From Thalassotalea sp. (GTDB lineage Bacteria > Pseudomonadota > Gammaproteobacteria > Enterobacterales > Alteromonadaceae), in NCBI GenBank assembly GCA_029237915.1, contig JAQWHD010000025.1, positions 31,650-95,649 on the forward strand: DNA of 64,000 bases. The letters are read 5' to 3'. The position numbers and the translations under genes are program-made. The notes beneath the pieces were generated by a model that was not told where the DNA came from, made no database searches, and was given only the letters and a program-made list of their open reading frames with translations. Shown here in pieces: positions 18,808 through 29,448 of the stretch (its first letter is position 1; each line of letters opens with the position of its first letter).

Positions 18808-20121
18808 CTATAAAAACTCATTTTTTTGTTTAATAGCTGCGTTATACACCGCTTGTGCAACTTTATTATGAGCTTCTTTATTAAGTGACGCTGGTACTAA
18901 CGCCCCGTCTCTGGCTAAATTTGATAATGTTTCAGATACGGCAATTTTCATTTGATGAGTAATTTCTATTACTCCTGCATCTAACGTTCCGCGAAATAGG
19001 CCTGGGAAAGCCAGCATGTTATTTACCACCTTGCCACAAGTTGCAAAAAGAGCACCATTTTCTAACGCTAGGCTTGGTTCAATTTCAGGATCAGGATTGG
19101 TTAATGCCATAATGATTTGACCTTCACGCACCATCTCAGGCTTTATTAAACCCTTCACACCTGTAGTTGCTACAACCACATCAGCAGTTGCCATAACCTC
19201 ATCAAGAGTCATTGGCGTGCCACCTAATGAACGTAACTTTTTCTGTGCTTCGTCACTTAAATCACAACCAACAACTTGTTGTACCCCATACTCTGAAAGC
19301 AAGTTACAGATGCCCATGCCTGCAGCGCCTAAACCAATTTGACCAAATATTTTTTCTTTTAAATCGACACCTGATTGTTTGGTCGCCGATAACAAAGCGG
19401 CTAATACCACCATAGCAGTGCCATGTTGATCATCGTGGAATACGGGTTTGTTGACTCGTTTTATTAATTCTTCTTCAATAGTAAAACACTCAGGAGCTTT
19501 AATATCTTCAAGTAAAATTGCCCCAAAAGATGGTGAGATAGCCTCAACAATTTCAATTATCTTTAATGGATCTTTTTCTTTTAATAAAATAGGTACACCA
19601 GATAAGCCTACAATCTCTGCGAGTATTGCGGCTTTGCCTTCCATAACTGGCAAGCCAGCTTCAGGCCCTATATCGCCTAAGCCTAAGATCGCGGTGCCAT
19701 TGGTGACAATAGCAACGGTGTTTTGAATATTAGTAAATTCTTTTATTTTTTCAGGATTCTGCTGTATTGCCTGACACACTCGGGCTACACCGGGGGTATA
19801 GACATCACGGAGGATTTCCAAAGAATCGATAGCGACCCTTGATACGGTTTGAATTTTACCTTGTTTATGGCGGTTAAATACTCGATCAGATTTACCAGTA
19901 ATACAGGTTTCTGGTAATTGATTTATTTGCGCAAATAAATCATCAATACTGAGAGAATCATCATATTCAACGGTGACTTCCCAAACTGTGTCTTTATCGA
20001 GGCGTCTCACTGCATTTAAGCCTTCAACGGTAGCACCAAAACTGCCGATGACGCCTAATACCTTAGCCATGTAACCTGGTTTATGGGGAGCTTCTACTAG
20101 TAATATTTCTACAATGCGCAT
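18808..20121 (-). CDS. NAD(P)-dependent malic enzyme with N-terminal ACT domain
   Basis: Enzyme of 437 aa that oxidatively decarboxylates malate to pyruvate. An ACT domain (about residues 1-75: VEILLVEAPHKPGYMAKVLGVIG) precedes the catalytic core, suggesting allosteric control by a small ligand. The core has the YTPGVARVC tyrosine block, PVMEGKAAIL with the catalytic Lys, the acidic metal-binding LLEDIKAPECF and FHDDQHGTA. The nucleotide-binding Rossmann stretch is GLGAAGMGICNLL. It is the short bacterial form (about 430 aa). NAD versus NADP preference cannot be read with certainty. Confidence 0.93.
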   Translation of the reverse strand: MRIVEILLVEAPHKPGYMAKVLGVIGSFGATVEGLNAVRRLDKDTVWEVTVEYDDSLSIDDLFAQINQLPETCITGKSDRVFNRHKQGKIQTVSRVAIDSLEILRDVYTPGVARVCQAIQQNPEKIKEFTNIQNTVAIVTNGTAILGLGDIGPEAGLPVMEGKAAILAEIVGLSGVPILLKEKDPLKIIEIVEAISPSFGAILLEDIKAPECFTIEEELIKRVNKPVFHDDQHGTAMVVLAALLSATKQSGVDLKEKIFGQIGLGAAGMGICNLLSEYGVQQVVGCDLSDEAQKKLRSLGGTPMTLDEVMATADVVVATTGVKGLIKPEMVREGQIIMALTNPDPEIEPSLALENGALFATCGKVVNNMLAFPGLFRGTLDAGVIEITHQMKIAVSETLSNLARDGALVPASLNKEAHNKVAQAVYNAAIKQKNEFL

Positions 20122-20216
20122 TCTAGCCTCGATGTTAATAAATTGTAATTTTATAGGTTAACAGGTTCGACCAGATGTTGTAAGTAGACTAAAGGCTAAA
20201 TAGGACTATTTTTTGT

Positions 20217-20249
20217 AAAAAAAAATGCTCTAACTAGAGCATTTTTATT
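20217..20249 (-). terminator. Terminator of the hybrid kinase gene
   Basis: AAAAATGCTCT / AGAGCATTTTT hairpin. On the minus strand it runs into nine T, so it is oriented to end the minus-strand sensor-kinase transcript just after its stop. Confidence 0.88.
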
Positions 20250-20267
20250 AAGTACTGAATTGATGAA

Positions 20268-23200
20268 TTAAACTAACTTTTCCTGAACTAATGCTATCGC
20301 TGCATCATAATCATAATTTTCAATCGCATTTTGTAAGCTAATAAACCATTTTCGGCCGCCACTAGCTTTTAAGCTTTGCTCGTTAGCAACAAGGTAGTCA
20401 GTCGTTTGTGTATCATAATCTTCAAGCATAGGCAGTAATGTCGCTAATATTTCCGCTATATCAACATCACTGACACTAGTATTGTGGCTCGTTACTTGTT
20501 GTTTTAATTCTTCCAGCATGGAGGTTAATTCAGTTATTACTTTTTCTAAACTATTTTCAACTTCGAGTAAGCATGGGGTAGAGATATTACTATTTTGCGC
20601 TTGCACTTCAAGTAAGCCGGCTGAGTTTTGTAAATCTAGGGCGCCTATGTTTCCTGCCAGTCCTTTTAACGTGTGAGCTAAACGAGTACTAAGCTCTGTA
20701 TCTTTACTTGCCATGGCATGATTGAATTGTTCAATAAAGTCTTTATGACCATGGACGAACTTTGATAATAGTTTCACATAAAGCTGTTTATCGCCCATGG
20801 TTCGCTTTAAACCATCTTCAATATCAACAGTATTTAATTGCTCGGGTAAATTAATGTCACTTTGTAAATCTTTAGTGATAATTGAGCCATCATTATTTAC
20901 TTCTATTGCGATCCATTTTGCCATCGTTTGGAACATCAGAGCGACATTGATAGGTTTAGGAATATGATCATTCATACCACAAGCTAATGCCTTTTCTCTA
21001 TCTCCAGACATAGCGTTTGCTGTCATGGCGATAATTGGTAGCTTATCAAATTCAGGCATTTCTCGAAGGTGTCGTGTAGCTGTATAACCATCCATTACTG
21101 GCATTTGGCAATCCATCAAAACACCATCAAATTTCTGTTGTTTTAATAGGTCGATAGCTTCTTGACCATTATTCGCAATAGTACATTCTATGCCATTATT
21201 GTTAAGTAAGCCTTGGATCAATTCTTGGTTAACTTCATTATCTTCCACAGCAAGAATATTTGCTCCTTGTAATAAAGCTATCGAGTCTTTAGATTTATTT
21301 TGTCGTGAACCTTGCTCAATAGAATGCTCATGCCTACGTCCCATAGCATCCATAATCGCATCATTCAACGATGATGCTGTAACAGGCTTAGTCAATACTC
21401 TATCAACGTTTAAGTCGCCTAACTGTAATTTCAATTCTTCTTTACCAAATGCGGTAACCATGAATATTTTAGGCGGGCTTTGTAAGTTTAATTTATTTTC
21501 AATAATGGTAATGGCTTCAATACCGTCCATTGTTGGCATTTGCCAATCCATTAATACTAATTGATAAGGCTTAGCTACATCCGCATCTCGTAACAATACT
21601 AAGCCTTCAGAGGCTGAAGCTACCGAGGTTACTTCATAACCTAATGTTTGTAACATTTTTGAGAAAATTTCTCGGGCATGGGTGTTATCGTCAACCACTA
21701 AAATTCTTTGCAGCTCTGAAACCGGGGCTAATAATTTTTGTTTACTTTCTTCTTGTCTCGTCAAAGTTATAGTAAATGAGAAAGTTGAGCCTTTGCCTAA
21801 TTCACTTTCGAGTTCAATTTGCCCACCCATCAAATTAACTAACTTCTTCGATATAGCTAAACCTAAACCTGTACCACCATGTTTACGTGTGGTTGAAGCA
21901 TCGGCTTGGGTAAATGGTTGAAATAGCTTGTCTTGTTGCACTTGTGTCATACCAATACCGGTATCGGTTATGGCAAATTTCAACTCAATATAGTCTGAGT
22001 TAATGAATTTACTAGTAATGCTGAGGATCACCTCACCTTCAGTGGTAAACTTAACTGCGTTATTGGCTAGATTAATCAATACTTGGGTTAAGCGCAGCGG
22101 ATCACCAATTAAATCCATTGGTAATTCAGGCTCGATATCAAATAATAATTCAAGCTGCTTTTCTTCAGCTTTAATACTCACAAAGTTAACTAAGTTATCT
22201 AAAGCATCGCCTAAATTAAATTCGATGGTTTCAACGTCTAATTTTCCAGCCTCTATTTTAGAGAAATCTAGAATGTCGTTAATAATACCTAATAGCGATT
22301 CTGCTGAGCGATGTACTTTATCGACATAGTTACGTTGCTTTCTGTCTAAATCAGTTTCTAAGGCTAGATGCGACATACCGATAATGGCATTCATAGGAGT
22401 ACGAATTTCATGCGACATATTGCCTAAAAAGTCCGATTTTGCTTTGTTGGCATCTTCTGCTGCTTTTTGTGCTTTAGCGTAATCAAGCTCTAATTGCTTG
22501 CGTTCGGTAATATCAATATGAACACCCGAGATACGAACAGCTCGTTTATTTTCATCGTATTCTGTTACTCGGCCAATATCTAAAATCCAGTTATAACCAC
22601 CTTGGAAATTTTTAAATCGAATTTCCTGCTTAAATTCAGATATACGTCCTTCAATACAATCTTTCATATGTAATTGTGCTGGCTCTCTGTCATCAGGGTG
22701 AGCGAGTTGATTAAATACATCAGCACTATTATCAACAGTAAACCATTCATCTTGAGCGTTGCTATTATCAACTTGTTTATAACCTAATATATTAGAGCTA
22801 ACCGAATTGATTCTAGCGACTTTATCATACGGGTAAAGTTCCCATAGACCAATACGAGCACCGAATGTTGCTGCATCGAGACGCTCTTGGCTTTCTTTAA
22901 TGAGTTTTTCTTGCTCAGCTCTTTCGGTAATATCGCGAAGTACACCAATATAAACAACCTGGTTGTCTAATACGGTTTCTCGTACAGATAACTCTAGTGG
23001 AAATAATTCACCAGTTTTTCTTTTACCTTGTACGTTAGCTGTCGAGCCTACTACTTTTGATTTATTACCCGGGTGGTAATTACTTAAAATGTCGTCATGT
23101 CTTTGAGAAATCTCATCTGGTTGAATAATCTTAATATTTTCGCCAATCATTTCATGACTTGAATAGCCAAATATTTTTTCTGCGGCAGGGCTAAAGTTTT

Positions 23201-25355
23201 GAACTATGCCTTTTTGATCAATTACTACTATGCCATCGGCAACACTATCTAAAATAGTGCGAAACCTATTCTCACTCTCTAATAACTCGTTTTGTAAGTT
23301 TATTTGGTCGGTAATATCAACCATTACACCATCGAAGTAGACTTTCTCATTGGCTTTATCTTCAAGAGCTTTTGCTTTTAATTGCACTATTTTTTTATCA
23401 TCATTTCGATCGGTTAACTTAAGCTCTAATAAAAATGATTTTTCATCCGAAATTGATTTTTGTACCAGTACATCTAAGCGTTTCTTATCGCTATGATTGA
23501 TGAAGTTTTCAATTTGTTGGCTTGCTTGCTCGCCCATAAAATCAGTAGCAGGGTAGCCAGTAATTTCTTCTATTTTTTCACTAATAAAGATTAAGTTAGA
23601 CTTCTGTTTCGTTGCCTTATTAATCTCGGTTTCAAAACGAAATACAGCGCCAGGAATATTATCTACCATGGAGCGAAATTGAATTTCATTTTTTGATAGT
23701 AGCTCTAATGCTTCTTCTCGCTCGGTAACATCGACCATAGAAATACGTATTTCTTGGTTATCAGCGGCAGGTATTACAGACGTTGAAACCGTAAGAACTC
23801 GACCATCCTTATGGAGTACATTGATGAGTACATCTTTTTGGCTGATACCGGAGAACGCCTGCTTAAATAGTCTATGACCGGCTTTATCTAAATCACAATG
23901 TTTATCTTCACACCTAGGAAGTAACTCCCCCCAGTGTAGGTACTCAAACTCGTCTCTGTCTCTTCCTGTAAGCTGGGCAAAAACGTTGTTATGTTTATTG
24001 AATTTACCCGAACTAAGTAAAGTAGCATGTGCTACAGGTGAGTTTTCATAAAGATCCCAAAGCCTACTTTCTCTGTCGGATAATTTTTGAGTTCGCTCTT
24101 TTACTCTTTTTTCAAGTTCTATATTTGAACGGCTCAAGCGGTTGTTCATTCTTTTTAATATGTTTAAAGCCGCATTACCCATTAATCCTGTTAAAATAAC
24201 GATCGAGATCAATACCGCGCTTATGGTGAATCTAAGTTCTTGATAACCTTTTTGTACTTCAGCAATATCTATTTCTGAAATAATGCCAAAGCCTAATTCA
24301 TCACTCCACAGCCACGCACCCAAAACTTGATGACCTCGATAATCCAGATAGCCTTGAGCATTTGAGCTATTATTTTTTGCTAAAACTTGTTTTACGCTAG
24401 TGGTAAATGATTGCTTATTGTTATTTGTAACTAATGGATTGTCACTAGTTAACTGGTGACCAGGATCGAGTAATTTAATATTTAAAATACTCGACTCGCC
24501 ATCAGCCAATAAACCTATGTCAGCTAGCTCATGTTCAAAACGGCTAGGCGAGATCATTTCACCTTGCGCATTTACAAAGTAGGTTTCACCAGAGACGCCA
24601 ACACGGGCACTTCTGGCAAAGTTATAAAACTCTTTAAAAGGATCTACTCGAATGGTCATCGCGGCAATAACATTACCTTGTTGATCGAATATTGGGCCCG
24701 CTATAAACATTGTCGTATTATGAGCGCCTAAGCCTTTTTGTACTTCATGTAATGATATATCTGATTTGATTGGTGGTATTAAAACAGTGTCACCTTTAAA
24801 TACACGAGCTAATAAATTAGGTCGTTGTAAATGAATGATATTAGTTTCACCTAAGTTGCTATCTCGCAGAGAAGCATAATTTATATGATCTTCAGAAATA
24901 ATAAAAAAGCCGATGTTTTTATATTCTTCAGGTAGTTCTTGATGGTGTTTTCTAAGCTCTGCTAAGGGATAGCTTCTCGTTAATTGCTTAGTGGGAATGG
25001 CTAATAGTCGCTCAGTTAATGTTTGTATTTTAAGATCTGTTGTTAATGAATTTAATAGCGATTTACGATCATCAAGCCATACTTGCAGTGAAGATTCAGT
25101 CGAATCGGCGACAGCTTGTAGTGATGCTACAGCTTGAATGTTGATTTGTTGCTTTATTTTGTCTAAACCGTAACTGACGATAAATAAAACAATGATTGCA
25201 AAAATGGCAAGCGCACCAGTAATCAGCTGCCTTGAACGCTTATTATTGAGCAGGTCTACTGCTTCTTTGTTTGCTTGATTTCTAAGTTTCTTAACTACAA
25301 AAACTAAACCAACAATAAGTAATACAACTAGAGCAATTAAAGATTCGTTATTCAT
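20268..25355 (-). CDS. Large hybrid sensor histidine kinase (Cache, 4 PAS, HisKA, 2 REC, Hpt)
   Basis: Inner-membrane multi-domain kinase of 1695 aa. Two membrane helices lie near the N-terminus (about 5-22 and 46-66). A double-Cache-like extracytoplasmic sensor extends to about residue 385, followed by a third helix (about 390-412). Four PAS/PAC units follow, then HisKA with His982 in [11 protein letters not shown] and the HATPase with DTGIGM and GGTGLGLAI. Two receiver domains follow (Asp1270 in MDWQMP, Asp1415 in MDCQMP), then a C-terminal Hpt domain (His1561 in [10 protein letters not shown]). The frame opens 34 codons upstream, but that stretch overlaps the pgi terminator hairpin, so I start at the ATG at 25,355. 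The downstream response regulator is not encoded nearby. Confidence 0.9.
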   Translation of the reverse strand: MNNESLIALVVLLIVGLVFVVKKLRNQANKEAVDLLNNKRSRQLITGALAIFAIIVLFIVSYGLDKIKQQINIQAVASLQAVADSTESSLQVWLDDRKSLLNSLTTDLKIQTLTERLLAIPTKQLTRSYPLAELRKHHQELPEEYKNIGFFIISEDHINYASLRDSNLGETNIIHLQRPNLLARVFKGDTVLIPPIKSDISLHEVQKGLGAHNTTMFIAGPIFDQQGNVIAAMTIRVDPFKEFYNFARSARVGVSGETYFVNAQGEMISPSRFEHELADIGLLADGESSILNIKLLDPGHQLTSDNPLVTNNNKQSFTTSVKQVLAKNNSSNAQGYLDYRGHQVLGAWLWSDELGFGIISEIDIAEVQKGYQELRFTISAVLISIVILTGLMGNAALNILKRMNNRLSRSNIELEKRVKERTQKLSDRESRLWDLYENSPVAHATLLSSGKFNKHNNVFAQLTGRDRDEFEYLHWGELLPRCEDKHCDLDKAGHRLFKQAFSGISQKDVLINVLHKDGRVLTVSTSVIPAADNQEIRISMVDVTEREEALELLSKNEIQFRSMVDNIPGAVFRFETEINKATKQKSNLIFISEKIEEITGYPATDFMGEQASQQIENFINHSDKKRLDVLVQKSISDEKSFLLELKLTDRNDDKKIVQLKAKALEDKANEKVYFDGVMVDITDQINLQNELLESENRFRTILDSVADGIVVIDQKGIVQNFSPAAEKIFGYSSHEMIGENIKIIQPDEISQRHDDILSNYHPGNKSKVVGSTANVQGKRKTGELFPLELSVRETVLDNQVVYIGVLRDITERAEQEKLIKESQERLDAATFGARIGLWELYPYDKVARINSVSSNILGYKQVDNSNAQDEWFTVDNSADVFNQLAHPDDREPAQLHMKDCIEGRISEFKQEIRFKNFQGGYNWILDIGRVTEYDENKRAVRISGVHIDITERKQLELDYAKAQKAAEDANKAKSDFLGNMSHEIRTPMNAIIGMSHLALETDLDRKQRNYVDKVHRSAESLLGIINDILDFSKIEAGKLDVETIEFNLGDALDNLVNFVSIKAEEKQLELLFDIEPELPMDLIGDPLRLTQVLINLANNAVKFTTEGEVILSITSKFINSDYIELKFAITDTGIGMTQVQQDKLFQPFTQADASTTRKHGGTGLGLAISKKLVNLMGGQIELESELGKGSTFSFTITLTRQEESKQKLLAPVSELQRILVVDDNTHAREIFSKMLQTLGYEVTSVASASEGLVLLRDADVAKPYQLVLMDWQMPTMDGIEAITIIENKLNLQSPPKIFMVTAFGKEELKLQLGDLNVDRVLTKPVTASSLNDAIMDAMGRRHEHSIEQGSRQNKSKDSIALLQGANILAVEDNEVNQELIQGLLNNNGIECTIANNGQEAIDLLKQQKFDGVLMDCQMPVMDGYTATRHLREMPEFDKLPIIAMTANAMSGDREKALACGMNDHIPKPINVALMFQTMAKWIAIEVNNDGSIITKDLQSDINLPEQLNTVDIEDGLKRTMGDKQLYVKLLSKFVHGHKDFIEQFNHAMASKDTELSTRLAHTLKGLAGNIGALDLQNSAGLLEVQAQNSNISTPCLLEVENSLEKVITELTSMLEELKQQVTSHNTSVSDVDIAEILATLLPMLEDYDTQTTDYLVANEQSLKASGGRKWFISLQNAIENYDYDAAIALVQEKLV

Positions 25356-25424
25356 ACAAATAATCAAAGAGTTATTAATGTATTCATAATAGCAGTAACT
25401 AAAATGTAAATGATATATGAAAAA

Positions 25425-25456
25425 CAAAAAAGCACAGTATAAACTGTGCTTTTTCA
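25425..25456 (-). terminator. Terminator of the tkt-pgi unit
   Basis: AGCACAGT / ACTGTGCT with an ATAA loop, flanked by A- and T-runs (TTTTTTGTTTTT on the minus strand). It lies 45 bp after the pgi stop and inside the upstream extension of the kinase reading frame, which argues against that longer start. Confidence 0.88.
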
Positions 25457-25500
25457 ACTCAAAATTGTGCTTTTGAATTCAAAACTAACCGCAGAGCTTA

Positions 25501-27150
25501 TTATTTAGTAGCTTTAGTGGCTTTATAATAGTTAATTAAGTTTTGCGTAGAACTATCATGCTGAGCATCACTCGAATCAGACTTAAGCTCGGCATAAATA
25601 TTATTTGCTAAGCCTTTACCCAATTCTACGCCCCACTGATCAAAAGAACATATTTGTAATAAAATCCCTTGGGTGAATATTTTATGTTCATACAAAGCGA
25701 TCAAGCTACCGATAGAACGAGGTTCAATTTGGTCCATCAAAATAGTATTGGTTGGACGATTACCTTTGTGGACTTTATGCGGTGCAACTTTATCAATATA
25801 TTCTTGATTTCGTCCTTTAGCTTTTAAGTCGGCACGAACTTGCTGTTCATTAACGCCGCCCATTAACGCCTCGGTTTGCGCAAAAAAGTTAGCCATTAAC
25901 GTATCATGGTGGCCCATAACCGGAGTTACAGACTCTACCGAACCAATAAAGTCAGCAGGAACAACATTATTGCTTTGATGCAAATATTGATAAAATGCGT
26001 GTTGGCCATTAATCCCTATTTCGCCCCAAATTGAAGGAACTGTAGGGTAGTCAACTTCATCACCTTGCCAATTTACTGATTTACCATTACTTTCCATTTC
26101 GGCTTGTTGCAGGTAGGCGGTCAGTTTATGTAAAGGTTGATCATAAGGTAATATAGCTTGTGATTGAGAGCCTAAAAAGGTGCAATTCCACAAACTTAAT
26201 AGTGCCATAATTACCGGCGCATTCTTCTCAAGCGGTGCAGTTTTAAAGTGTTGGTCTACTTCGTAGGCACCTTCAAGTAGTTCAATAAATTTCTCATAAC
26301 CTAAGTCTAAAGCAATAGGTAAGCCAATCGCAGACCATAATGAAAAACGCCCACCGACCCAGTCCCACATATCAAAGATATTTTCTTCTTCAATGCCAAA
26401 ACTACAAGCAGTTTCTTTGTTTGAAGAAACCGCGACAAAATGTTTACCGATAGCTTTTTCATCAAAGGCTGAAGTTACTAACCATTTCATCGCTGTTTGC
26501 GCATTGGTCATGGTTTCTGTGGTAGTGAAGGTTTTACTGGAAATAATAAATAATGTATTTTCAGGATCTAGAGGTCTTAAAATGTCAGCAATTTGGGTAC
26601 CATCAACGTTTGAAACATAATGTACTCTAACGCTTTGGTCACTATAGTGCTTTAATGCTTCCGTCACCATCTGCGGACCTAAATTAGAACCACCTACGCC
26701 AATATTCACTACATCTTTAATACGCTTTCCTGAATAACCTTTCCAAGTACCCGTTCTAATGCGCTCGCTGAAGTCTTTGATTTGAGCAAGGGCCGCCTGA
26801 ATTTTCTCGGTAAGGTTTTCGCCTTCAACTATTAAAGGACTATTGGAACGATCTCGCAGAGCCACATGCAACACGCTACGATCTTCAGTGGTATTAATAC
26901 GCTCACCACTAAACATTTTTTCGCGCCACTGTTCTAATTCACAATCACGAGCAAGAGTAAAAAGCTTTTGCATCGTATCGCTTGTGATTAGGTTTTTTGA
27001 GTAATCAAATAAAAACGATTCTGAATTTAAAGAAAACTCATTAAAACGGTTTGCATCTTTACTAAACAAGTCTTTCATGTGCTGAGTCTTCATCTCAACA
27101 GCATGTTGTTGCAATGCTTGCCAACTTGGTAGTGAAGTTCTGGAGGTCAT
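25501..27150 (-). CDS. pgi: Glucose-6-phosphate isomerase
   Basis: Cytoplasmic enzyme of 549 aa interconverting glucose-6-P and fructose-6-P. Signature stretches include NIGVGGSNLGPQMV, the phosphate-binding SSKTFTTTETM, DWVGGRFSLWSAIGLP (PGI signature 1), the QQAEMESNGKS block and FDQWGVELGKGLANNI (signature 2). Length is that of the E. coli enzyme. It follows tkt by 9 bp on the minus strand, so the two are very likely co-transcribed. Confidence 0.98.
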   Translation of the reverse strand: MTSRTSLPSWQALQQHAVEMKTQHMKDLFSKDANRFNEFSLNSESFLFDYSKNLITSDTMQKLFTLARDCELEQWREKMFSGERINTTEDRSVLHVALRDRSNSPLIVEGENLTEKIQAALAQIKDFSERIRTGTWKGYSGKRIKDVVNIGVGGSNLGPQMVTEALKHYSDQSVRVHYVSNVDGTQIADILRPLDPENTLFIISSKTFTTTETMTNAQTAMKWLVTSAFDEKAIGKHFVAVSSNKETACSFGIEEENIFDMWDWVGGRFSLWSAIGLPIALDLGYEKFIELLEGAYEVDQHFKTAPLEKNAPVIMALLSLWNCTFLGSQSQAILPYDQPLHKLTAYLQQAEMESNGKSVNWQGDEVDYPTVPSIWGEIGINGQHAFYQYLHQSNNVVPADFIGSVESVTPVMGHHDTLMANFFAQTEALMGGVNEQQVRADLKAKGRNQEYIDKVAPHKVHKGNRPTNTILMDQIEPRSIGSLIALYEHKIFTQGILLQICSFDQWGVELGKGLANNIYAELKSDSSDAQHDSSTQNLINYYKATKATK

Positions 27151-27159
27151 TTAAATATC

Positions 27160-29166
27160 CTATTTATTAATTAATGCTAATGTAGTTTCGACAACGTTTT
27201 CAGTAGTAAAACCAAAATGCTCTAATAAGACATTGCCTGGCGCAGATTCACCGAAGGTTTCCATACCAATAACGCTGCCTTTACGGCCAACGTACTTGTA
27301 CCAGAAGTCTTTATGAGCTGCTTCAACTGCAACAATGTTATCTACAGAGCTTGGTAATACTGATTCTTGATATGCGTCATCTTGTGCATCAAACAAGTTA
27401 GTACTTGGCATAGAAACAACACGGATCTTATGTCCTGCTGCAGTTAGCTGATTAGCCGCTGCAATGGTAATGCTCATCTCTGAACCGGTTGCGATTAAAA
27501 TTGCATCTGGTGTGCCAGTACAATCTTGCAAGATGTAACCACCTTTGCCGATATTTTCAACTTGCTCAGCACTGCGCACTTGATGAGTTAGACCTTGACG
27601 AGAGAACACTAATGCCGAAGGTGCATCTTGGTTCATGATTGCCGCTTTCCAAGCAACAGCACTTTCCGTTGCATCACATGGGCGCCATGTCGTTAAGTTT
27701 GGTGTTAAACGTAAGTTCGGCACTTGCTCTACTGGTTGATGGGTAGGACCATCTTCACCTTGACCAATTGAGTCATGGGTGTAAACGAAAATATTTTGAA
27801 TGCCCATAAGCGCTGACATACGTACTGCGTTACGAGCGTATTCCATAAACATTAAGAAAGTCGCGCCGTAGTTAATAAAGCCATCATGTAATGAGATACC
27901 ATTCATAATGCCGCTCATACCAAATTCACGAACACCGTAAAATAAGTAGTTTCCTGATGCATCATCAGCACTAATGCCTTTTGAACCAGACCATAACGTT
28001 AAGTTAGAACCGGCTAAATCGGCAGAACCACCTAATAACTCAGGTAATAATGGCGCAAATGCTTCAATTGAATTTTGTGATGCTTTACGTGAAGCAATGT
28101 TAGCCATGCTCGCTTGTGATGCGTAAATAAACTCATCGGCTTTTGCTGCGAAATCATTAGGTAAATCTTTGCTAATAACGCGGCGTTCAAACTCGCTCGC
28201 TAATTCAGGATGAGCATTTTTATACTCAACAAATGCAGCTTCCCATTGTGATTGGCGGTCAACACCTTGTTGTTTCTTATCCCAACCAGCGTAAACTTCA
28301 TCAGGAACAACGAAAGATTCCTTTTCTTCCCAGTTTAAAAATTCACGAACCGCGGCAACTTCGTCATGACCAAGAGGGGCACCATGACAATCATGACTAC
28401 CAGACTTGTTCGGTGAACCATAGCCAATCACTGTTTTACAACAGATCATCGTCGGCTTGCCGGTTTCAGCTTGTGCTGCTTTAATTGCATTGCTAATCGC
28501 TACCGGGTCGTGACCATCTACGTCACTGATTACATGCCAGCCATATGCTTCGAAACGAGCAGGGGTGTTGTCAGTAAACCAGCCTTCAACTTCACCATCA
28601 ATTGAAATACCGTTGTCGTCCCAAAATGCAACAAGTTTACCTAAGCCTAAAGTGCCAGCTAATGAACAAGCTTCGTGCGAGATACCTTCCATTAAACAAC
28701 CGTCACCTAGGAAACAGTAGGTAAAGTGATCAACAATATCGTGACCAGGTTTGTTAAACTGTGCAGCCAATGTCTTTTCAGCAATAGCCATACCAACAGC
28801 ATTAGATATACCTGCGCCTAATGGACCCGTCGTTGTTTCAACACCTGGAGTGTAGCCATACTCTGGATGACCAGGGGTTTTAGAATGTAATTGGCGGAAA
28901 TTCTTAATTTCTTCAATAGGTAATTCATAACCTGAAAGGTGAAGTAATGAATAAACAAGCATAGAACCATGACCATTAGATAAAATAAAACGGTCGCGAT
29001 CAGGCCAGTTAGGGTTTTCTGGATTGTGTTTTAAAAAGTCATTCCACAATACTTCGGCGATATCCGCCATGCCCATAGGTGCGCCCGGATGGCCTGAATT
29101 TGCTTGCTGTACAGCATCCATAGATAACACTCTAATGGCGTTAGCTAATTGTTTACGTGAAGTCAT
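27160..29166 (-). CDS. tkt: Transketolase
   Basis: Thiamine-diphosphate enzyme of 668 aa of the non-oxidative pentose phosphate pathway. The N-terminal half has the ThDP/Mg motif [12 protein letters not shown]...[10 protein letters not shown]. The middle has [17 protein letters not shown], the transketolase signature. The C-terminal domain contains ATGSEM. It is first in a tkt-pgi unit and divergent from the sugar transporter, which ties sugar import to central carbon metabolism by position. Confidence 0.98.
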   Translation of the reverse strand: MTSRKQLANAIRVLSMDAVQQANSGHPGAPMGMADIAEVLWNDFLKHNPENPNWPDRDRFILSNGHGSMLVYSLLHLSGYELPIEEIKNFRQLHSKTPGHPEYGYTPGVETTTGPLGAGISNAVGMAIAEKTLAAQFNKPGHDIVDHFTYCFLGDGCLMEGISHEACSLAGTLGLGKLVAFWDDNGISIDGEVEGWFTDNTPARFEAYGWHVISDVDGHDPVAISNAIKAAQAETGKPTMICCKTVIGYGSPNKSGSHDCHGAPLGHDEVAAVREFLNWEEKESFVVPDEVYAGWDKKQQGVDRQSQWEAAFVEYKNAHPELASEFERRVISKDLPNDFAAKADEFIYASQASMANIASRKASQNSIEAFAPLLPELLGGSADLAGSNLTLWSGSKGISADDASGNYLFYGVREFGMSGIMNGISLHDGFINYGATFLMFMEYARNAVRMSALMGIQNIFVYTHDSIGQGEDGPTHQPVEQVPNLRLTPNLTTWRPCDATESAVAWKAAIMNQDAPSALVFSRQGLTHQVRSAEQVENIGKGGYILQDCTGTPDAILIATGSEMSITIAAANQLTAAGHKIRVVSMPSTNLFDAQDDAYQESVLPSSVDNIVAVEAAHKDFWYKYVGRKGSVIGMETFGESAPGNVLLEHFGFTTENVVETTLALINK

Positions 29167-29448
29167 TATGATTACTACCTGCAGTTTATGTTTTAATTAC
29201 CCCTATTATTGTTTGTTCTGGCTCTTAAAACAACAAGCTTATGAGAGGTTTTTGATATTTGTTATTACATCTTTGAAATTAATCGTAAGCACAGTGTTAT
29301 ACAAACTTAAAATTACCCCTAACGGTTAGGTAAGTGCTAAATATATTAATATCGAAATGTAAATCCGTTTCGACTCAATTGAGTTTACAGCGAGGGTTTA
29401 AATCGCTAGCATTAATTAATATTTTAAATTAATAAGAATTAATATTGT
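29167..29448. promoter_or_regulatory. Divergent control region tkt / sugar transporter
   Basis: This 282-bp AT-rich spacer drives two divergent carbohydrate genes. A perfect 12-bp palindrome ACTCAATTGAGT lies at 29373-29384, about 65 bp upstream of the transporter start, and is the best operator candidate. The transporter ATG has no convincing Shine-Dalgarno sequence. Confidence 0.4.
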
